From the NCBI GenBank assembly GCA_041658565.1, contig JBAZZY010000001.1:186001-250000 (forward strand): a DNA stretch of 64,000 nt, given 5' to 3'. Source of the DNA: Actinomycetota bacterium. GTDB lineage: Bacteria; Actinomycetota; AC-67. The position numbers and the translations under genes are program-made. This document shows, piece by piece, positions 61,376 to 64,000 of this stretch. Position 1 is the stretch's first letter. Every line of letters begins with the position of its first letter. The notes below the pieces were generated by a model. The model was not told where the DNA came from, did not search any database, and was given only the letters and a program-made list of their open reading frames with translations.

Positions 61376-62710
61376 ATGCTTCCAACGATCGAGTCTCTTC
61401 GCGAACGGCTGCGGCTCGTCATCACCGACAAGCAGGAACAAGGCCACATCACCGAGGGTCTGCCGGAACAGCTCGCGGCAATCCCCGACGCATACGATCC
61501 GCTTGCCGAGTTCGCACGACGCTTGGCCGACCTCCCCATGCGCCCGGATTGGCGCTACGACGAACCCGACGACTTCGAGGCCATTTGCGCGCGCTGGGAC
61601 GACCCCGCCGCCGATCCCGGGTCGGTGGACGTCGACGACGCAGCCGCGCGCGCCGAGGCTGCCTTTCTGGGTCGCGTCTGCGGATGCATTCTGGGCAAGC
61701 CTGTTGAGTTTGACCCGACGCTGGACGAGTTGCGCGCCGCCCTGGAGCCGCTCGGCGAATGGCCCCTGCGTGACTACTTTCCCGAAGCCGCTATTCCCCG
61801 GCTACGCGCGCCGCAGCTTCAGTGGCCCGACACCGTGCGCGAGCGCATCCGCTTCGTCGCGCAAGACGACGACATCAACTACACGATCATCGGGATGCTC
61901 ATGCTCGAGTCCTTCGGAACCGGATTCACCAAGGAGAACCTGCGCGACGTCTGGATGATGCAGTTGCCCATCATCGCGACGTTCGGACCCGAGCGCACGA
62001 TGCTGGCGCGCGCCGCGCTGAACTCCCTCGAAGGAGGCGACCCCTCGGCGCTGGATGAGTGGGTACGCGTGGCTAACCCTCGCGACGAGTGGTGCGGCGC
62101 GCTCATTCGGGCGGACGCCTACGGGTACGGCTGCATGGGACGCCCGGCCCTCGCCGCCGAACTCGCTTGGCGCGACGCAAGCTGGACGCACCGGCGCACC
62201 GGGACGTACGCAACGATGTTCGTCGCCGCAGCCATCGCGTCGGCACCGGGCGCGCGCGAGCCCCTCGACATGTTCCGCGCCGGACTTCGCTATGTCCCCA
62301 CCAAGAGCCGGTTCCACGAAATCACCGCGGCGCTGCTGGACGAGGTTTCGCGCGCGCACGACTGGCTCGACGGATACGAGCGCGTCCGCGCGCTGACCCC
62401 GGGCATGACACACTGCCGCATCTACCAAGAGGTTGGAACCTTGGCCAACACCTTGCGCTTCGCGTCCGACGTCGGCGACGGAATCTGCAAGCAAGTAAGC
62501 CAAGGCAACGACACCGACAGCTTCGGCGCCACCGCGGGGTCGATGCTGGGAGCGTTCTTCGGCCCCGGTCACCTCGAAGCGCGATGGCTTGCGCCGTTCA
62601 ACGACGAGATCCGCGTCGCGCTCGCGCTATTCCCCGAACGCTCACTGTCGGCGCTGACCGCACGCATCGGCCGACTGCCGGCGCGCATCGCCGGCGACCT
62701 TAAAGCCTGA
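61376..62710 (+). CDS. ADP-ribosylglycohydrolase family protein
   Basis: 444 aa. DraG-fold landmarks: AAFLGRVCGCILGKPVEF, the first metal site in AQDDDINYTIIGMLML, and the second in QGNDTDSFGATAGSMLGAFF. It removes ADP-ribose from proteins or small molecules; target unknown. It is longer than DraG (about 300 aa) because of an N-terminal helical extension of about 95 residues. Confidence 0.9.
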   Translation: MLPTIESLRERLRLVITDKQEQGHITEGLPEQLAAIPDAYDPLAEFARRLADLPMRPDWRYDEPDDFEAICARWDDPAADPGSVDVDDAAARAEAAFLGRVCGCILGKPVEFDPTLDELRAALEPLGEWPLRDYFPEAAIPRLRAPQLQWPDTVRERIRFVAQDDDINYTIIGMLMLESFGTGFTKENLRDVWMMQLPIIATFGPERTMLARAALNSLEGGDPSALDEWVRVANPRDEWCGALIRADAYGYGCMGRPALAAELAWRDASWTHRRTGTYATMFVAAAIASAPGAREPLDMFRAGLRYVPTKSRFHEITAALLDEVSRAHDWLDGYERVRALTPGMTHCRIYQEVGTLANTLRFASDVGDGICKQVSQGNDTDSFGATAGSMLGAFFGPGHLEARWLAPFNDEIRVALALFPERSLSALTARIGRLPARIAGDLKA

Positions 62711-62729
62711 TCAAGCCGAATGCTCCGAA

Positions 62730-62759
62730 TGGCCAATGCGCAGAAACGCCGCATGGCCA
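62730..62759. terminator. Hairpin between convergent genes
   Basis: TGGCCAATGCG and CGCATGGCCA pair with one bulged A around a 9-nt loop, between the ADP-ribosylglycohydrolase and cydB genes. No T-tract. Confidence 0.4.
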
Positions 62760-62793
62760 CATAGGGTTATTCGCAATGCACGGCGCGCGCCTG

Positions 62794-63831
62794 TTAGTGA
62801 AGTGCCCCGGCAATCGCTTCCGCAACGTCCTCCCGGCCGATTCGCCGCCGGAAGACCCAGTACGTCCAACCTTGGTACAGCAGGACCACCGGAGTAAAGA
62901 TCGCCGCAATGATCGACATCAGCTTCAGTGTGTACGGCGCCGAGGACGCGGTTGCGATCGTCAAGCTGAAGTCGGGGTTGGTGCTCGACACCATCACGCG
63001 GGGATACAGATTCATAAAGATCGTGGCCGTCAGCAGCACGATGGAGGCACCCGTCGCCACGAAGGCCCAGCCGTCCCACTTCTGGTACACCAGCCAGGAC
63101 ACCACAAGCAGTAACGCGATCGCGGCGATCGGCATCGGATCGGGAACGATGCCGCGCGTGTTCTTCTCCACGGCATTCAAGTAAGTCCACCCCAGGAAGG
63201 CGAACACCCCGGCCGCGGCCGCCCACGCCAACTTCGCCGCCATGGAGCGGGCTCGATCCGCAATCGCACCATGCGTCTTCAGCGCGATGAACACCGCTCC
63301 GTGCAAGGTGAACAGCAGAACGAATGCGACACCACCGACGAGCGCGTACGGATTCAGCAACCCGAACAGGGACCCGGTGAACTCCTTGCTTGAGTCGATT
63401 GGAACACCGCGAAGAATGTTCGCCCATGCGACACCCCACAACAGCGACGGAACCAGGCTCCCCCAGAAGATCGCCCTATCCCACCACGCACGCCATGCCG
63501 GACGCACGTCCTTGCTCCGGGACTCGAATGCCACTCCGCGAAAGATCAGTGCGACCAGAACGAGGAACAGCGGAAGGTAGAACCCGCTGAACAACGTCGC
63601 ATACCAGTCGGGAAACGCGGCAAAGGTTGCCCCTCCGGCGACCACAAGCCACACCTCGTTGCCGTCCCACACCGGGCCGATCGTGTTGATCATCACCCGC
63701 CGGTCGACGTCGTCCTTGCCTAGAAACGGCAGCAGGATGCCCACGCCGAAATCGAATCCCTCAAGGAAGAAGTAGCCGACCCACAGGACGGCGATCAGGG
63801 TGAACCACAGGATCTGAAGGTTGCTCATCAT
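62794..63831 (-). CDS. cydB: Cytochrome bd ubiquinol oxidase subunit II
   Basis: 345 aa with eight to nine membrane segments. N-terminal FFLEGFDFGVGILLPFLG and GPVWDGNEVWLVVAGGATFA are CydB signatures. Terminal oxidase with high oxygen affinity. It starts 9 bases after the cydA stop, preceded by GAGGCGG. Confidence 0.95.
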   Translation of the reverse strand: MMSNLQILWFTLIAVLWVGYFFLEGFDFGVGILLPFLGKDDVDRRVMINTIGPVWDGNEVWLVVAGGATFAAFPDWYATLFSGFYLPLFLVLVALIFRGVAFESRSKDVRPAWRAWWDRAIFWGSLVPSLLWGVAWANILRGVPIDSSKEFTGSLFGLLNPYALVGGVAFVLLFTLHGAVFIALKTHGAIADRARSMAAKLAWAAAAGVFAFLGWTYLNAVEKNTRGIVPDPMPIAAIALLLVVSWLVYQKWDGWAFVATGASIVLLTATIFMNLYPRVMVSSTNPDFSLTIATASSAPYTLKLMSIIAAIFTPVVLLYQGWTYWVFRRRIGREDVAEAIAGALH

Positions 63832-63840
63832 GTCACCGCC

Positions 63841-63999
63841 TCAGTACACGAGTTTCGGACGTCCGTCGGATGCCGGCTCGGGCTCCGGCTTGATTCCCGC
63901 TTTTGCGAAGCGCACGAGCATCCCGATCTCGACCACCGACAACAGGCCGTACACCAGCGTGAATCCCACAAGCGTCGTTGCGATCGTTCCCCTGCCGAC
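63841..63999 (-). CDS. cydA: Cytochrome bd ubiquinol oxidase subunit I, C-terminus (partial)
   Basis: 52 residues at the window edge: TIATTLVGFTLVYGLLSVVE, then IGMLVRFAKAGIKPEPEPAS and DGRPKLVY. This matches the last membrane helix and tail of CydA; identity rests mainly on position before cydB. Confidence 0.8.
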   Translation of the reverse strand, partial: VGRGTIATTLVGFTLVYGLLSVVEIGMLVRFAKAGIKPEPEPASDGRPKLVY

Positions 64000-64000
64000 G

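Overview
The window is a high-GC chromosomal segment of an actinomycete (phylum Actinomycetota). The evidence is whiA, a PdtaR-like ANTAR response regulator, and a gene series found in that phylum. On the minus strand from right to left run ANTAR regulator, DtxR-type repressor, polA, rpsA, coaE, uvrB, then uvrA, uvrC, rapZ, yvcK, whiA. Most genes overlap by 4 bases (ATGA/GTGA). Many starts sit 6-8 bases downstream of a -10 hexamer with no ribosome binding site, which suggests leaderless mRNAs. No species can be named, and an uncultured lineage is plausible.

Layout. 0-7.8 kb: Rieske protein-uvrA-uvrC-rapZ-yvcK-whiA operon (DNA repair plus envelope and cell-cycle regulation). 7.9-17 kb: flavin reductase, a secreted Ig-repeat protein, an orphan response regulator, a Fur/Zur-type repressor, a secreted FG-GAP propeller protein, a Zn/Mn ABC transporter (znuBCA) and a small six-cysteine secreted protein. 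17-20 kb: rmlCAB (dTDP-sugar synthesis) directly downstream of a HepT/MNT toxin-antitoxin pair. 20-22 kb: a DUF4012 envelope protein. 22-32.3 kb: an accessory island with VapBC, Phd-VapC, wHTH-NTase/HEPN, RES-Xre, HicB and BrnTA modules, unknown small genes, an IS3 remnant, several pseudogenes and a dispersed repeat, with a nucleotide-sugar epimerase in the middle. 32.3-35.5 kb: aconitase and a metallo-beta-lactamase-fold hydrolase. 35.5-39.9 kb: three paralogous membrane-anchored proteins of unknown function interleaved with a TetR regulator and a SAM methyltransferase; this is the best candidate for an undescribed system. 39.9-51.9 kb: uvrB, DUF2203, coaE, rpsA, a two-gene signalling locus, an FtsH-like protease, polA, DtxR and GNAT. 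52-57.5 kb: polar amino-acid ABC transporter, ANTAR regulator, coiled-coil protein and an AidB-like acyl-CoA dehydrogenase. 57.6-62.7 kb: two histidine kinases, a single-domain response regulator and an ADP-ribosylglycohydrolase. 62.8-64 kb: cytochrome bd oxidase cydB and the end of cydA.

The repair and translation genes are collinear with the ancestral actinobacterial order, but about 32 kb of accessory DNA (7.8-39.9 kb) lies between uvrB and uvrA. All calls come from reading the sequence and family knowledge; no database search was run.
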